Positions 1 through 8,651 of a DNA stretch of 64,000 nt are shown here, piece by piece. The stretch covers positions 3,534,001-3,598,000 of the forward strand of contig NZ_CP150145.1 of the NCBI RefSeq assembly GCF_037963835.1, written 5' to 3'. The notes below the pieces were generated by a model. That model saw nothing but the letters and a program-made list of their open reading frames with translations. It was not told the DNA's origin and did no database searches. Position 1 is the first letter of the stretch. Each line of letters begins with the position of its first letter. Source of the DNA: Paenibacillus sp. FSL H8-0332. Lineage in GTDB: Bacteria; Bacillota; Bacilli; Paenibacillales; Paenibacillaceae. The position numbers were made by a program, and so were the translations under genes.

Positions 1-2
1 GC

Positions 3-749
3 ATGAAGTGGAGCTTCTGCCTTGGTGATCCCATTGATTGGACAGAAGAGGATTCGCGCACAACGTATACGTTAAACGGGGGACAAATGTCAATATTCGG
101 GCATGAGCCCTCGACAAGCATGGGACGATATCATGCAGGGAGCCACATTCAAGGGATCACTGTGAAAATGTCTTCAAGCTTCGCTAAACGCCATGAGCTA
201 CAGTCTATCATGCAAACAGTATACGGTGGTTCAGTCCAGCCATTTCAAATGTATCCGATGACCACAGCAGTGAACCGGATTCTAATAGACATTTCCAGCT
301 GCGACTATGAGGAGGATATTAAACGAATCTATCTTGAAGGGAAGGTTCTGGAGTTAACTGCGGTTTGCTTACATGAAGCCGGCCGCTCTCAAACTGCCTC
401 AGCTCAAATGTCCAGATCCGATATAGATGCTTTAATGCAGGCTAAGCAGATCCTGGACCAGAATTACCTGTCTGCACCAAGTCTTCAACAGCTCTCCAGA
501 CAGATCTATCTGAATGAATTCAAACTAAAGAAGGGCTTCAAGCTGCTATTCGGCAGCTCCGTTCACGCTTATATCATTGAACGCAGACTTGATGCGGCTT
601 ATCAACTTCTGGAGACGGCCGATTGTAATATAACAACAGCCGCTATGATGTGCGGATTTAAGAAGCCCAGCCACTTCACAGAGAAGTTCAAGCGGAAATA
701 TGGTGTCACTCCCTCTCAATACTTCAAAAAAGGTAATTATCAGCAATGA
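3..749 (+). CDS. AraC-family transcriptional regulator (PchR/YbtA-like), 5' end outside window
   Basis: The C-terminal third is a typical AraC DNA-binding domain with two helix-turn-helix units: LQQLSRQIYLNEFKLKKGFK, then TTAAMMCGFKKPSHFTEKFK and the closing YGVTPSQYF. The preceding part resembles the ligand-binding half of PchR/YbtA-type regulators, which sense ferric siderophores. Such proteins are usually about 300 residues. The 248 residues from the first visible ATG, at the extreme window edge, suggest that the true N-terminus lies upstream. It precedes two half-size ABC transporters by 124 bp and probably controls them. The metal link is inferred from family and context, not shown by the sequence. 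Confidence 0.8.
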   Translation: MKWSFCLGDPIDWTEEDSRTTYTLNGGQMSIFGHEPSTSMGRYHAGSHIQGITVKMSSSFAKRHELQSIMQTVYGGSVQPFQMYPMTTAVNRILIDISSCDYEEDIKRIYLEGKVLELTAVCLHEAGRSQTASAQMSRSDIDALMQAKQILDQNYLSAPSLQQLSRQIYLNEFKLKKGFKLLFGSSVHAYIIERRLDAAYQLLETADCNITTAAMMCGFKKPSHFTEKFKRKYGVTPSQYFKKGNYQQ

Positions 750-873
750 TCCTTTTAATACTATAAGTAATCCCGATTTGGGGTTTATGGCGCCCGGCTA
801 TCATGAGAATATTCATAGGGGAGTGGAAAGAAGAGACTGACTATAAACTGTATAGAAGGCAAGGAGGTATTAC

Positions 874-2688
874 ATGAAACAAAAGTCGGAAATATCAGGA
901 TTAATCAGCATTGCCGGCGAGAAAAAAGGTCTGCTTGTTACAGCAAGCTTCTTTTCTGTATTGTCGAGCTTTTTGCAGCTGGCACCTTTTGTTGCTGTCT
1001 ACAAGATTATCGAGGAACTGCTGATACATGCAGGACAGCCATCTGAAATAGATAAGGACTTGCTGCTTTTCTGGGGGGCGTTCGTATTTGTAGCGATGAT
1101 AGCTGCATTGCTCACTTTTTACATCAGCGGGATGAGCTCCCATATTGCAGCCTTTAATATTCTGTATACGCTGCGCGTCCGTCTCACTGACCACGCGGCG
1201 AAAGTTCCAATGGGCTATCATACCCAAACAGCGACAGGTGAACTCAAGAAAATTATCGAAGTCAGTGTAGAAAAGATCGAGAAATTTATTGCTCATCAGC
1301 TACCTGATTTAATCAGTGCCATTATTATACCGCTGCTGCTAACAGGTTACCTGTTCTGGCTGGATTGGCGTATGGCATTGGTGCTTCTGATTCCCATGAG
1401 CTTCGCCTTCTGGATGCAGGCACGCATGTTTGCCAGCGATGAGGGACGTACAGCCTATCGTGATTTTCAGTTTGCAGTGGAAGAGATGAATGCTACGGCA
1501 GTGGAATATGTCAGAGGCATGCCGGCTGTCAAAGTATTTGGTATCACTGCGGATTCCTTCTTGACCTTCAGGACAGCCGTGCATAGATATCGTGATATTT
1601 CACTAAGAATCACTGACCTGTGTAAGACCTCCTACAGTTTATTTTTTGTCACTGTCAGTTCGCTGTTTTCGTTTGTTGTACCCATAGGTTTACTGTTGGT
1701 CAGTCGCCACTCTGGTGAACAGGCATTTGCAATAACCTTTATCCTATTTCTGATTATTACGCCAAGTCTGTCAGCCCCGATGCTGAAGCTGCTGCATTTG
1801 GGCAGCGGACTCCGGGAGATCATTGAGGGCAATAAGCGGATCGAGGCTGTGTTCGCAGAAAAGATAGTGGCGGAACCGTTGGTACCTCTAATTCCTGATT
1901 CCTATGACATCTCCTTCGATCATGTCTCGTTTGCTTATGAACAGCAGGACAGCGAGAATTACAAGCCTGTCTTGAAGGACATCCAGTTCACAGCCAAATC
2001 CGGCGAGATGACAGCACTGGTAGGGCCTTCGGGAGGAGGGAAGTCTACAATAGCCAACCTGCTTCTACGCTTCTGGGATGTCCAGGAAGGCACAATCACT
2101 ATAGGAAATATTCCTGTTCGTGATATGGGGACAGAGAATCTTATGGAGACGGTCTCCTTCGTGTTCCAGGATGTACATCTGTTCTACGATACCATCGAAG
2201 AGAATATCCGTATGGGGAATACAACGGCTTCCAGACAGGAGGTCATCAATGCTTCTGTGATCGCTTGCTGCCATGAGTTTATAGAACGGCTGGAGCATGG
2301 ATATGATACCAAAATTGGTGAAGGTGGAACTTATCTATCCGGAGGAGAGGCGCAGCGGATCGCTATAGCCAGAGCGCTGCTCAAGAATGCGCCGATTCTT
2401 GTGCTGGATGAAGCTACGGCTTATGCTGATGCCGAGAATGAGCATAAAATTCAGCAGGGTCTGGTTGAATTAGTAAAAGGAAAAACCGTGCTGATCATTG
2501 CTCACCGCCTCTCAACCATACGTTCAGCAGAACAGATTCTTGTCGTGCAGCAAGGAGAAATTGTGGAGCGGGGAACGCATGATGAATTACGCAGCCGGAT
2601 GGGGCTATACGAAAAAATGTGGCAGGCTCACATCAGTGCAGCAGTATGGCAATTAGGCGGAGAGAAGAAGGGGACGGGCCATGAATAA
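874..2688 (+). CDS. ABC transporter, fused membrane and ATPase domains (YbtP-like half)
   Basis: A 604-residue half-transporter with an N-terminal six-helix exporter-type membrane domain (about residues 15-310) and a C-terminal ATPase. Walker A is GPSGGGKST, the signature is LSGGEAQR, Walker B is ILVLDEATAYAD and the switch histidine is in IAHRL. A strong AAGGAGG site precedes the ATG. Its stop overlaps the start of the next half-transporter, so the two probably form a heterodimer. Pairs of this type beside a PchR/YbtA-like regulator resemble YbtP/YbtQ and IrtA/IrtB, which use an exporter fold to import ferric siderophores. Export of a small molecule is the alternative. Confidence 0.85.
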   Translation: MKQKSEISGLISIAGEKKGLLVTASFFSVLSSFLQLAPFVAVYKIIEELLIHAGQPSEIDKDLLLFWGAFVFVAMIAALLTFYISGMSSHIAAFNILYTLRVRLTDHAAKVPMGYHTQTATGELKKIIEVSVEKIEKFIAHQLPDLISAIIIPLLLTGYLFWLDWRMALVLLIPMSFAFWMQARMFASDEGRTAYRDFQFAVEEMNATAVEYVRGMPAVKVFGITADSFLTFRTAVHRYRDISLRITDLCKTSYSLFFVTVSSLFSFVVPIGLLLVSRHSGEQAFAITFILFLIITPSLSAPMLKLLHLGSGLREIIEGNKRIEAVFAEKIVAEPLVPLIPDSYDISFDHVSFAYEQQDSENYKPVLKDIQFTAKSGEMTALVGPSGGGKSTIANLLLRFWDVQEGTITIGNIPVRDMGTENLMETVSFVFQDVHLFYDTIEENIRMGNTTASRQEVINASVIACCHEFIERLEHGYDTKIGEGGTYLSGGEAQRIAIARALLKNAPILVLDEATAYADAENEHKIQQGLVELVKGKTVLIIAHRLSTIRSAEQILVVQQGEIVERGTHDELRSRMGLYEKMWQAHISAAVWQLGGEKKGTGHE

Positions 2689-4420
2689 TTACTTCTATAA
2701 TATATCCGGCGGCCAGCCGCGCAGCTTGTGGTCATCCGCCATCGCAGCTATATTGGATGGGATTGCCAAAGTAATTCCGGCAGCTCTGCTAGTGGATATG
2801 TTCAATACACTATATATGTCATTTGCAAATCCGGGAAGCGCACTGGACATCCGGAGGATGTGGCTCGTCAGTATCATTCTGCTTCTCTGGTTTGCTGTTG
2901 AATATGCAGCCTACGCCTCTCTATACAACAAAACCTATAAAGCGGCTTACAGCTTGTCTGCGATAGGCCGTCTGACGCTCGCCGAGCATATTCGCCATCT
3001 GTCGCTCGGGTTCTTCGGCAGACGGGATCCGGCGGATATTACGAATCTGCTGTTAAGTGACTATGGACAGGTCGAACAAACGATTTCTCATAATGTCCCG
3101 CAGTTAATCAGTGCGGTAATTCTACCTCTACTTGCACTCGTAGGACTAGTTTTCGTTGATTGGAGAATGGCACTCGCCATGTTTGCCGCGATTCCGCTGG
3201 GGGCATTGCTGCTATGGATGACAGATTCTTTGCAGGCCAGATTAAGCGCCAATCATGTCGAGGCCAAAAATGAGGCTGCCAGCCGCTTACAGGAATATCT
3301 GTCCGGTATCCGTGAGATTAAGGCACATAATATGGGAGGGAAGCGGTTTGAACGGCTTCGCCTGTCCTTCGATCAGCTGAAGAGGGCTTCCATCCGGCTA
3401 GAAGGGATTATGGGACCGCTGATCATGGGGGCGATGCTGCTGACCCGATCCGGATTAACAATCATGATTTTTGTGGGCAGTTATCTTCTCGCGGGGGGGA
3501 CGCTGTCGCTGCCTGTCTTTCTGTTATTTCTTTTAATTGGAACCAAGGTATTCGAACCATTGACTGCTGTGTTGATGAATTACGGTGAAATTAGATATTC
3601 TGCTTACAGTGCTCAACGAATTATGGATGTTCAACAGGAGATGCCTATGCAGGGGACAAGAAGTAACATGCTGCCCGGGGAGATTGTCTTCGATGCAGTG
3701 ACCTTCGGATACGACGCTGGGTTGCCGGTGCTGCAGGATCTATCTTTTACTATAGCCCCTAATACAATTACTGCACTCGTCGGACCCTCAGGAAGCGGGA
3801 AAAGTACGGTCACACGGCTGATTGCCCGATTCTGGGAGGTGGAACACGGAAGAATCACCATTGGCGGAGTATCTACCCGGGAGATAAACCCGGAGAAGCT
3901 GCTGGAGAATATCTCCATGGTCTTCCAGGACGTCTATCTCTTCCAGGATACGATCGGCAATAATATTCGTATCGGCAATATGGCAGCAACTCAAGAAGAG
4001 ATCGAGCAAGCCGCCAGACAGGCCTGCTGTCATGAATTCATATCCAAGCTTCCGCAAGGCTATGATACTCCGGTAGGTGAAGGCGGGTCAACATTGTCCG
4101 GTGGAGAGAAGCAGCGGGTGTCCATTGCCCGGGCATTGCTCAAGAATGCATCTATTGTCTTGCTTGATGAGGCAACGGCGTCACTCGACCCGGAGAACGA
4201 GGCAGCAATCCAGCAGGCGATTAACGAGCTCGTTGCGGATAAGACTGTCATTCTGATTGCACACCGACTGAAGACCATTCAGAATGCGGACAAGATCCTG
4301 GTTCTTGATCAAGGCCGTCTTGTCCAGCAGGGCAAGCATGATGCCTTGCTGCAGGAGCCCGGCATTTATGCCAATCTGTGGAGTCTGCAGCAAGGAGCAG
4401 AGGGTTGGAGATTGAAGTAA
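2681..4420 (+). CDS. ABC transporter, fused membrane and ATPase domains (YbtQ-like half)
   Basis: A 579-residue partner of the preceding half-transporter, starting 8 bp inside its 3' end, which indicates translational coupling. The N-terminal exporter-type membrane domain (to about residue 320) is followed by an ATPase with Walker A GPSGSGKST, signature LSGGEKQR, Walker B IVLLDEATASLD and the switch histidine in IAHRL. Both ATPase sites look complete, so neither half is obviously degenerate. A hairpin 10 bp downstream closes the operon. The substrate is not evident. The neighbouring AraC regulator makes a siderophore or metallophore the best guess. Confidence 0.85.
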   Translation: MNNYFYNISGGQPRSLWSSAIAAILDGIAKVIPAALLVDMFNTLYMSFANPGSALDIRRMWLVSIILLLWFAVEYAAYASLYNKTYKAAYSLSAIGRLTLAEHIRHLSLGFFGRRDPADITNLLLSDYGQVEQTISHNVPQLISAVILPLLALVGLVFVDWRMALAMFAAIPLGALLLWMTDSLQARLSANHVEAKNEAASRLQEYLSGIREIKAHNMGGKRFERLRLSFDQLKRASIRLEGIMGPLIMGAMLLTRSGLTIMIFVGSYLLAGGTLSLPVFLLFLLIGTKVFEPLTAVLMNYGEIRYSAYSAQRIMDVQQEMPMQGTRSNMLPGEIVFDAVTFGYDAGLPVLQDLSFTIAPNTITALVGPSGSGKSTVTRLIARFWEVEHGRITIGGVSTREINPEKLLENISMVFQDVYLFQDTIGNNIRIGNMAATQEEIEQAARQACCHEFISKLPQGYDTPVGEGGSTLSGGEKQRVSIARALLKNASIVLLDEATASLDPENEAAIQQAINELVADKTVILIAHRLKTIQNADKILVLDQGRLVQQGKHDALLQEPGIYANLWSLQQGAEGWRLK

Positions 4421-4430
4421 TCACTTCTTG

Positions 4431-4458
4431 AAAGAGCCTATAAACTAATAGGCTCTTT
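4431..4458 (+). terminator. Hairpin terminator after the ABC pair
   Basis: Perfect 10-bp arms, AAAGAGCCTA and TAGGCTCTTT, enclose an 8-nt loop directly after the second ABC gene. The T-run is only the TTT of the second arm, so termination may be leaky. Confidence 0.6.
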
Positions 4459-4463
4459 GCTGG

Positions 4464-4496
4464 TTGACATTTTAAACGAAAAGAAAGTATGATAAT
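4464..4496 (+). promoter_or_regulatory. Sigma-A promoter of the AAA+ ATPase gene
   Basis: A perfect -35 TTGACA (4464-4469) is followed after 18 bp by TATGAT (4488-4493), within TATGATAAT. Transcription would start around 4500-4503, inside the Zur-like palindrome, about 60 bp before the ATG. Confidence 0.7.
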
Positions 4497-4501
4497 TTAA
4501 A

Positions 4502-4516
4502 ACGTAATTATTACGA
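4502..4516 (+). promoter_or_regulatory. Zur-box-like operator
   Basis: The 15-mer ACGTAATTATTACGA matches the Bacillus Zur consensus TCGTAATNATTACGA at every defined position except the first. It sits at the predicted transcription start of the AAA+ ATPase promoter, where a bound repressor would block transcription. It differs from the Fur consensus (TGATAATNATTATCA) at the CG positions that distinguish Zur boxes. Confidence 0.7.
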
Positions 4517-4561
4517 TTAACTACGATCAATACTGATGAAAAGTTAAGGAGCTACACACGA

Positions 4562-5362
4562 ATGAATAAAAACAGCAACAATCAGCGTCTTCCTAGAGCA
4601 AAAGGAATAGATATGGGGACGTATTATACACCCAAAGAATGTGCCAGGAAGGTTAAATACCTTGTACTGCCCGAGATGAACCGAAAGATTGTCGAAGAAT
4701 TTATAACCATCCTAGGGATGAGGGAAACTTTTGAGGAGCACCGCGTACCCATTCCCAATAAAGTTGTCATGTACGGACCACCGGGTACCGGGAAAACTCT
4801 GACCGCATTCTACATGGCTCAAATGCTGGATCTTCCACTTATCTTGGTTCGGCTGGATGCGATTATTCACAGCCACTTGGGTGAGACCGGAAGCAATATC
4901 CGCAAGATATTCGAGTATGCCAAAGCAACGCCTTGCGTTCTATTTTTGGATGAATTTGATGCGATTGCCAGAACACGAGAGAGTAACGATGAGGTTAAAG
5001 AAATGGCACGGGCGGTCAATACGTTACTACAATGTCTGGATGATTTTGGCGACAGCAGTATTTTTGTAGCAGCAACCAATTTAGAGAATGAGCTGGACAG
5101 GGCGATCTGGAGAAGATTCGATACGAAAATGACCTACTCACTGCCGGATGAATTCAGCAGACGTCAATATATTGAACTATTAATCAACGGTTTTGAAGGT
5201 GAACACGGATTGACTGAGGAAGTGTGTGAACACCTAGCCGGATGCAGCTTCGCAGATATTGAGCAAATTGTTCTTAAAGCCAAGCGCAAGGCGATTATCG
5301 AACATGGTCCGCTAACACGTGAACATATCTTTCTATCCTATGAGGAATATAGTCCTTGCTGA
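4562..5362 (+). CDS. Stand-alone AAA+ ATPase, putative zinc-responsive
   Basis: A 266-residue single-domain AAA+ protein. Walker A GPPGTGKT spans residues 72-79, Walker B VLFLDE 126-131, the sensor-1 Asn is about residue 173 (ATN) and arginine-finger candidates are in IWRRFD (183-188). A small C-terminal lid domain follows. No protease, membrane or substrate-recruitment domain is present, so it is probably a remodelling ATPase of unknown target. It is transcribed alone from a sigma-A promoter overlapped by a Zur-like operator, which predicts expression under zinc limitation. The ABC pair upstream is separated by a hairpin. The family function is unknown and the zinc role is inferred. Confidence 0.75.
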   Translation: MNKNSNNQRLPRAKGIDMGTYYTPKECARKVKYLVLPEMNRKIVEEFITILGMRETFEEHRVPIPNKVVMYGPPGTGKTLTAFYMAQMLDLPLILVRLDAIIHSHLGETGSNIRKIFEYAKATPCVLFLDEFDAIARTRESNDEVKEMARAVNTLLQCLDDFGDSSIFVAATNLENELDRAIWRRFDTKMTYSLPDEFSRRQYIELLINGFEGEHGLTEEVCEHLAGCSFADIEQIVLKAKRKAIIEHGPLTREHIFLSYEEYSPC

Positions 5363-5460
5363 ATACGCTGCAGGAAATGATAATGGGCAGCGTAAGTCCT
5401 AAGGTGATGAAGTTGGTTCAATATCCGGTCGCGATAGCTGCGGTCAATGTAAACCGATAG
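5362..5460 (+). pseudogene. Universal stress protein relic (C-terminal fragment)
   Basis: Thirty-two codons overlapping the AAA+ stop read NTLQEMIMGSVSPKVMKLVQ, then YPVAIAAVNV and a stop. The GSVS-x-KV...PV-x-I pattern is typical of the last strand and nucleotide loop of UspA-type proteins. No start or upstream domain remains, so this is at most a remnant. Confidence 0.4.
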
Positions 5461-5500
5461 ATCAGCAACACCGTAATGTACTGATCATACGAACATCCCC

Positions 5501-6283
5501 TTACTTTCTCGCCTTAATTACAGCAGAAACAATGTATTGGCCAACGTTCGCATCGGGAACCCAGTCCTTGATAAATGTTCTGGATTCGTCTTTGGGCTCA
5601 ATACTAATCTCAGAGAAGCCACTTTCCCGAAGCATCTGCCCTACATCAGCGATGGAAGAAGCTCCGGAGATACAACCTGAATAGTATTCGTCCAGATCAT
5701 TTTTGATCTCAGGGGGAAGTTCTGCTGTAGTTACAATGTCGGAGATCGCCAGACGGCCGCCTGGCTGAAGTACACGATAGGCCTCCCGGAAAACTTGCTG
5801 TTTGTCTGGTGAGAGGTTAATCACGCAGTTGGAGATAATGACATTCATTGAGTTGTCGGCGAGAGGAAGATGCTCAATTTCACCTAATCTGAATTCGGTA
5901 TTACTGAACTTACCCTTAATGGCATTTTCTCTTGCCCGGCTGATCATCTCAGGTGTCATATCTACACCTATAACGCGGCCTTGTTCACCTACCTGCCGGG
6001 AAACGAGGAAGCAATCAAAGCCACCGCCGCTCCCGAGGTCCAGAACATGTTCACCCGCCTGCAGTTCAGCGATAGCCTGAGGGTTACCGCATCCAAGGCC
6101 CAAATTCGCACCCTCAGGAACTGCAGCAAGATCGCCACTGGAATAACCTAGCTTAGCGGATATGGCATCATAATCGGATGGGGAGTCACAGCAGGAAGAG
6201 GGAGCTTCGACCTTTTTCACAGCGATCTTTTGATAGCGTCCCCGGACATTCTGGCGGATCTGGTCATGTGTAAGTTTGCTCAT
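5501..6283 (-). CDS. arsM: Arsenite S-adenosylmethionine methyltransferase
   Basis: This 260-residue class I methyltransferase should methylate As(III) stepwise using SAM. Visible are a vicinal Cys pair (SSCCDSPSDY), the GLGCGNP element typical of ArsM, SAM motif I LDLGSGGGFDCF, ISNCVINLSPDK, and the third conserved Cys in YYSGCISGAS. Together these supply the As(III)-binding thiols. The start was set at MSKLTHDQIR; an upstream extension to 6343 is possible but lacks a well-placed ribosome site. A MarR regulator lies just upstream on the same strand. A TTGCAA-type palindrome sits 36 bp before the ATG, suggesting arsenic-inducible control. Confidence 0.9.
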   Translation of the reverse strand: MSKLTHDQIRQNVRGRYQKIAVKKVEAPSSCCDSPSDYDAISAKLGYSSGDLAAVPEGANLGLGCGNPQAIAELQAGEHVLDLGSGGGFDCFLVSRQVGEQGRVIGVDMTPEMISRARENAIKGKFSNTEFRLGEIEHLPLADNSMNVIISNCVINLSPDKQQVFREAYRVLQPGGRLAISDIVTTAELPPEIKNDLDEYYSGCISGASSIADVGQMLRESGFSEISIEPKDESRTFIKDWVPDANVGQYIVSAVIKARK

Positions 6284-6319
6284 AATGATAATGTAACACT
6301 CCTCGTAAAGTAGAATAAC

Positions 6320-6332
6320 TTGCAAAATGCAA
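6320..6332. promoter_or_regulatory. Putative MarR operator before arsM
   Basis: The near-palindrome TTGCAAAATGCAA lies between the MarR gene and arsM. Near-identical 13-mers occur upstream of this MarR gene (6836-6848) and upstream of the second methyltransferase/MarR pair (13829-13841). Confidence 0.5.
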
Positions 6333-6349
6333 ATATAAGGCAAGAGAAA

Positions 6350-6799
6350 TCACCCTTTTACAGGTGCACAGCAATTGCTGGATTTCCCCATGGCTTCGTT
6401 AAAGAGCTTAATGGATCGTAACAGGGTCTCTACTTCAAATTCACTCATGTTCGAGAAAGCTTCATTTAGATAGGCGTTCATTTGCTGATCAATGGTTGTA
6501 GCCACCATTTTCCCTTCGGGAGTAAGCGACAGGTTATAGACTCTTCGATCCGTGGGATCAGGCATCTTTTTAACCAAGTTCATTTTTACCAAAGACTGGA
6601 CCTGTCTGCTGAAAGTTGTAATATCAGTGCCAAGTATTTCGGCGACTTCCTGCATAGAAGGATTGTGGCTTCGATCAATTTCATACAATAGATGGCTTTG
6701 GGTCGCAGAGAGATCACATCCGCCTACGCTGCAGCAATCCTTATTGAGTAGTCCTAAACGCCGGGTCATGATTTGAAATAGTTCTCGTGGGGTTTCCAT
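6350..6799 (-). CDS. MarR-family regulator with Cys-rich ends, putative arsenic sensor
   Basis: A 149-residue winged-helix protein with the MarR recognition region (MQEVAEILGTDITTFSRQVQ) and wing (DPTDRRVYNLSLTPEG). Unusual for the family are a CC pair plus a third Cys near the N-terminus (DCCSVGGC) and another CC pair near the C-terminus (SNCCAPVKG), which could bind As(III). The ATG at 6799 was chosen because GAGGTGAT lies just upstream; the GTG at 6808 falls inside that site. It lies immediately before arsM on the same strand. A second MarR with the same Cys layout is at 14390-14824. Confidence 0.8.
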   Translation of the reverse strand: METPRELFQIMTRRLGLLNKDCCSVGGCDLSATQSHLLYEIDRSHNPSMQEVAEILGTDITTFSRQVQSLVKMNLVKKMPDPTDRRVYNLSLTPEGKMVATTIDQQMNAYLNEAFSNMSEFEVETLLRSIKLFNEAMGKSSNCCAPVKG

Positions 6800-6835
6800 T
6801 GTTATCACCTCATACCTAAGTTATAAAATATTTAA

Positions 6836-6848
6836 TTGCAAATTGCAA
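6836..6848. promoter_or_regulatory. Putative MarR operator before the MarR gene
   Basis: TTGCAAATTGCAA, a 13-bp near-palindrome 37 bp upstream of the MarR start, fits autoregulation. It matches the motif before arsM at 12 of 13 positions. Confidence 0.5.
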
Positions 6849-6867
6849 GTGTTTATTTGTAAAGCAC

Positions 6868-6915
6868 GAAAAAAACAGAACAGCGATTCCTTCAATTTTT
6901 GAATTGCTGCTCTGT
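6868..6915 (-). terminator. Terminator downstream of the sulfatase gene
   Basis: Read on the minus strand, arms AAACAGAGCAGCAATTC and GAATCGCTGTTCTGTTT flank a short loop and are followed by a T-run. This is a good intrinsic terminator for the leftward sulfatase transcript. Confidence 0.7.
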
Positions 6916-6964
6916 TTATTTGTGTATATAAGGAGTGCTGTTATAGGTATTCTCCCGCCAGCTT

Positions 6965-8425
6965 CTATTGGAACTCCCGTGGATGTCGCTTCATAAGCTC
7001 AGGAATCGCATGGCCACGTCCGGTCTCCTCCAGCCGATGTGCATAGGCCTTGAGTTGTCCTTTGGCATGGTAGGGGCCGCCTTCCTTCATCACCGTCCAC
7101 AGCGGGTCTGTGTCGTAAGGCATGGTGCGCATCATACCGTCATGCCATTCATTCAGGCGGTACACAGCTTCGCGGCATACTTCAGGATGCGCGGCGGCGA
7201 CATTGTGCTGCTCATGCGAATCTTCCTCTAGATGAAATAGCATTTCGGTGTCAAACAGATGATATCCATCATGATAGGTACGGATATACAACCATTGATC
7301 GAAACGAACGCTACGCTGGCAGACATGCGCGCATTGCGAGATGACCAGCGTAGCTCTTCCGCAATCCTGGCCTGTCTTGAGCGCCGGCGCGTAACTTTGC
7401 CCATCCCAGCTCGGCATCGGCTCGCGGCCCATGAGCTCGGCCAATGTTGGAGCGAGATCCAAATGATAATGCAAGCCATGGTCTACATGATTTTGCTTCA
7501 TGCCGGGATAACGGATAATCATTGGAATTCGGCAAGTACCCTGGTCAGCCGTGCCATGCTCTCCGTAAATTCCAAGCTCACCCATATTCTCGCCATGATC
7601 TGCCGTGATGATAATAACCAAGTCGTCCATGATGCCTTGAGCTTTTAAGGCGTCGAAGATAAGTCCGATGTGTTCGTCCATGTAGCGGATGCCGCAGTCA
7701 TAGCCATCAATCATTTGCCGGAGGCTGTCCATGTCGGTAATCTTGCCGGGAAGGCGCGGGTATTCTTCTTGCGTCTGATCGTTGTACATGTTGACCTCGC
7801 TGGCGCTGTGTGGACCAACCTTCCGCTTATGCATTTCAAGCATCTCTTCGGTCATCCAGGGAGGCAACGGTTCGCCGGCAAACGGATTGCCGAATGATTC
7901 CGGAGCACGGTAAGGAGTGTGCGCGTCCCAATAATTTACATACAGCAGCCAATTATCTTTCTCTGCGTTCCGAGAGATCCAGTCCAGGACAAGTGGCGTG
8001 ACCTCCTCTCCCGATTCGGCGCCGCTTCTTCCGGTATTGTGAATCTCATTAAAACCGGCATAGAAGGGCCAGGCTGAATGACGTTCCCCAAAAGGACTGA
8101 TCAGGGTGGTGTGCATGCCTTCTGCACGGAAAAGCGCCGGAAGACTCTCCCGGTTCAAACGGCTTTGAAAGCTTCGTTCTTCTCCCTCCAGACGAAGGTC
8201 AGCGGCGGTTCCGCCGTGTCCAACGACGCCGTTATGAATGCCGAAGCGGCCTGTCATGAGCGCGGTACGGGATGGGAGACAAGGTGCATCAGACGTATAA
8301 TAGTTGGTAAACCGCACGCCCTCCCGTGAAATTTGGTCGATATGGGGGGAAGTGTCGCGGTGGTAGCCATAACAGCCCAAGTGACTAGGTGATGTCGAAT
8401 CCAAATCAAGCAGCAAAATTTTCAA
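6965..8425 (-). CDS. Cys-type sulfatase
   Basis: A sulfatase of about 486 residues that should hydrolyse a sulfate ester. Metal-binding acids are in LLLDLDS near the N-terminus. The formylglycine motif is CLPSR, with the Cys at about residue 49 and followed by ALMTGR, so it needs conversion of Cys to formylglycine. TADHGENMGE and a later His-containing region complete the active site. A TTG at 8425, preceded by AAGGAG at good spacing, is preferred over the upstream ATG at 8494 because the conserved protein begins KILLLDLDS. No signal peptide is visible, so it is probably cytoplasmic. The divergent AraC/maturase pair is its evident partner. The substrate is unknown, probably a sulfated sugar. 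Confidence 0.85.
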   Translation of the reverse strand: MKILLLDLDSTSPSHLGCYGYHRDTSPHIDQISREGVRFTNYYTSDAPCLPSRTALMTGRFGIHNGVVGHGGTAADLRLEGEERSFQSRLNRESLPALFRAEGMHTTLISPFGERHSAWPFYAGFNEIHNTGRSGAESGEEVTPLVLDWISRNAEKDNWLLYVNYWDAHTPYRAPESFGNPFAGEPLPPWMTEEMLEMHKRKVGPHSASEVNMYNDQTQEEYPRLPGKITDMDSLRQMIDGYDCGIRYMDEHIGLIFDALKAQGIMDDLVIIITADHGENMGELGIYGEHGTADQGTCRIPMIIRYPGMKQNHVDHGLHYHLDLAPTLAELMGREPMPSWDGQSYAPALKTGQDCGRATLVISQCAHVCQRSVRFDQWLYIRTYHDGYHLFDTEMLFHLEEDSHEQHNVAAAHPEVCREAVYRLNEWHDGMMRTMPYDTDPLWTVMKEGGPYHAKGQLKAYAHRLEETGRGHAIPELMKRHPREFQ

Positions 8426-8651
8426 ATGAGTCCTCTCCTTCTGAATGTTTATCAGTGTCATTGCAACTTTGAAAAGTGCGTGGTAATGTTTCAACTACAA
8501 AGCTCTGCTCTTAACGTTGACCTAATTATAGATTTGAGACATAAGGCAAGTCGATGTATGATGTTCAGATTACATGTACAATTCTCACCTTAAACTGTAG
8601 TGAAACATCGATATTCTCAGCATTCAAACGTGAAAGGGAGGAGGCGGTTAT

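Noticed and set aside
874..4420. ABC pair as part of the zinc regulon or of the 18.5-32.8 kb biosynthetic operon
   Set aside because: A hairpin and a separate promoter separate it from the Zur box, and the biosynthetic operon has its own exporter. No sequence evidence links them.
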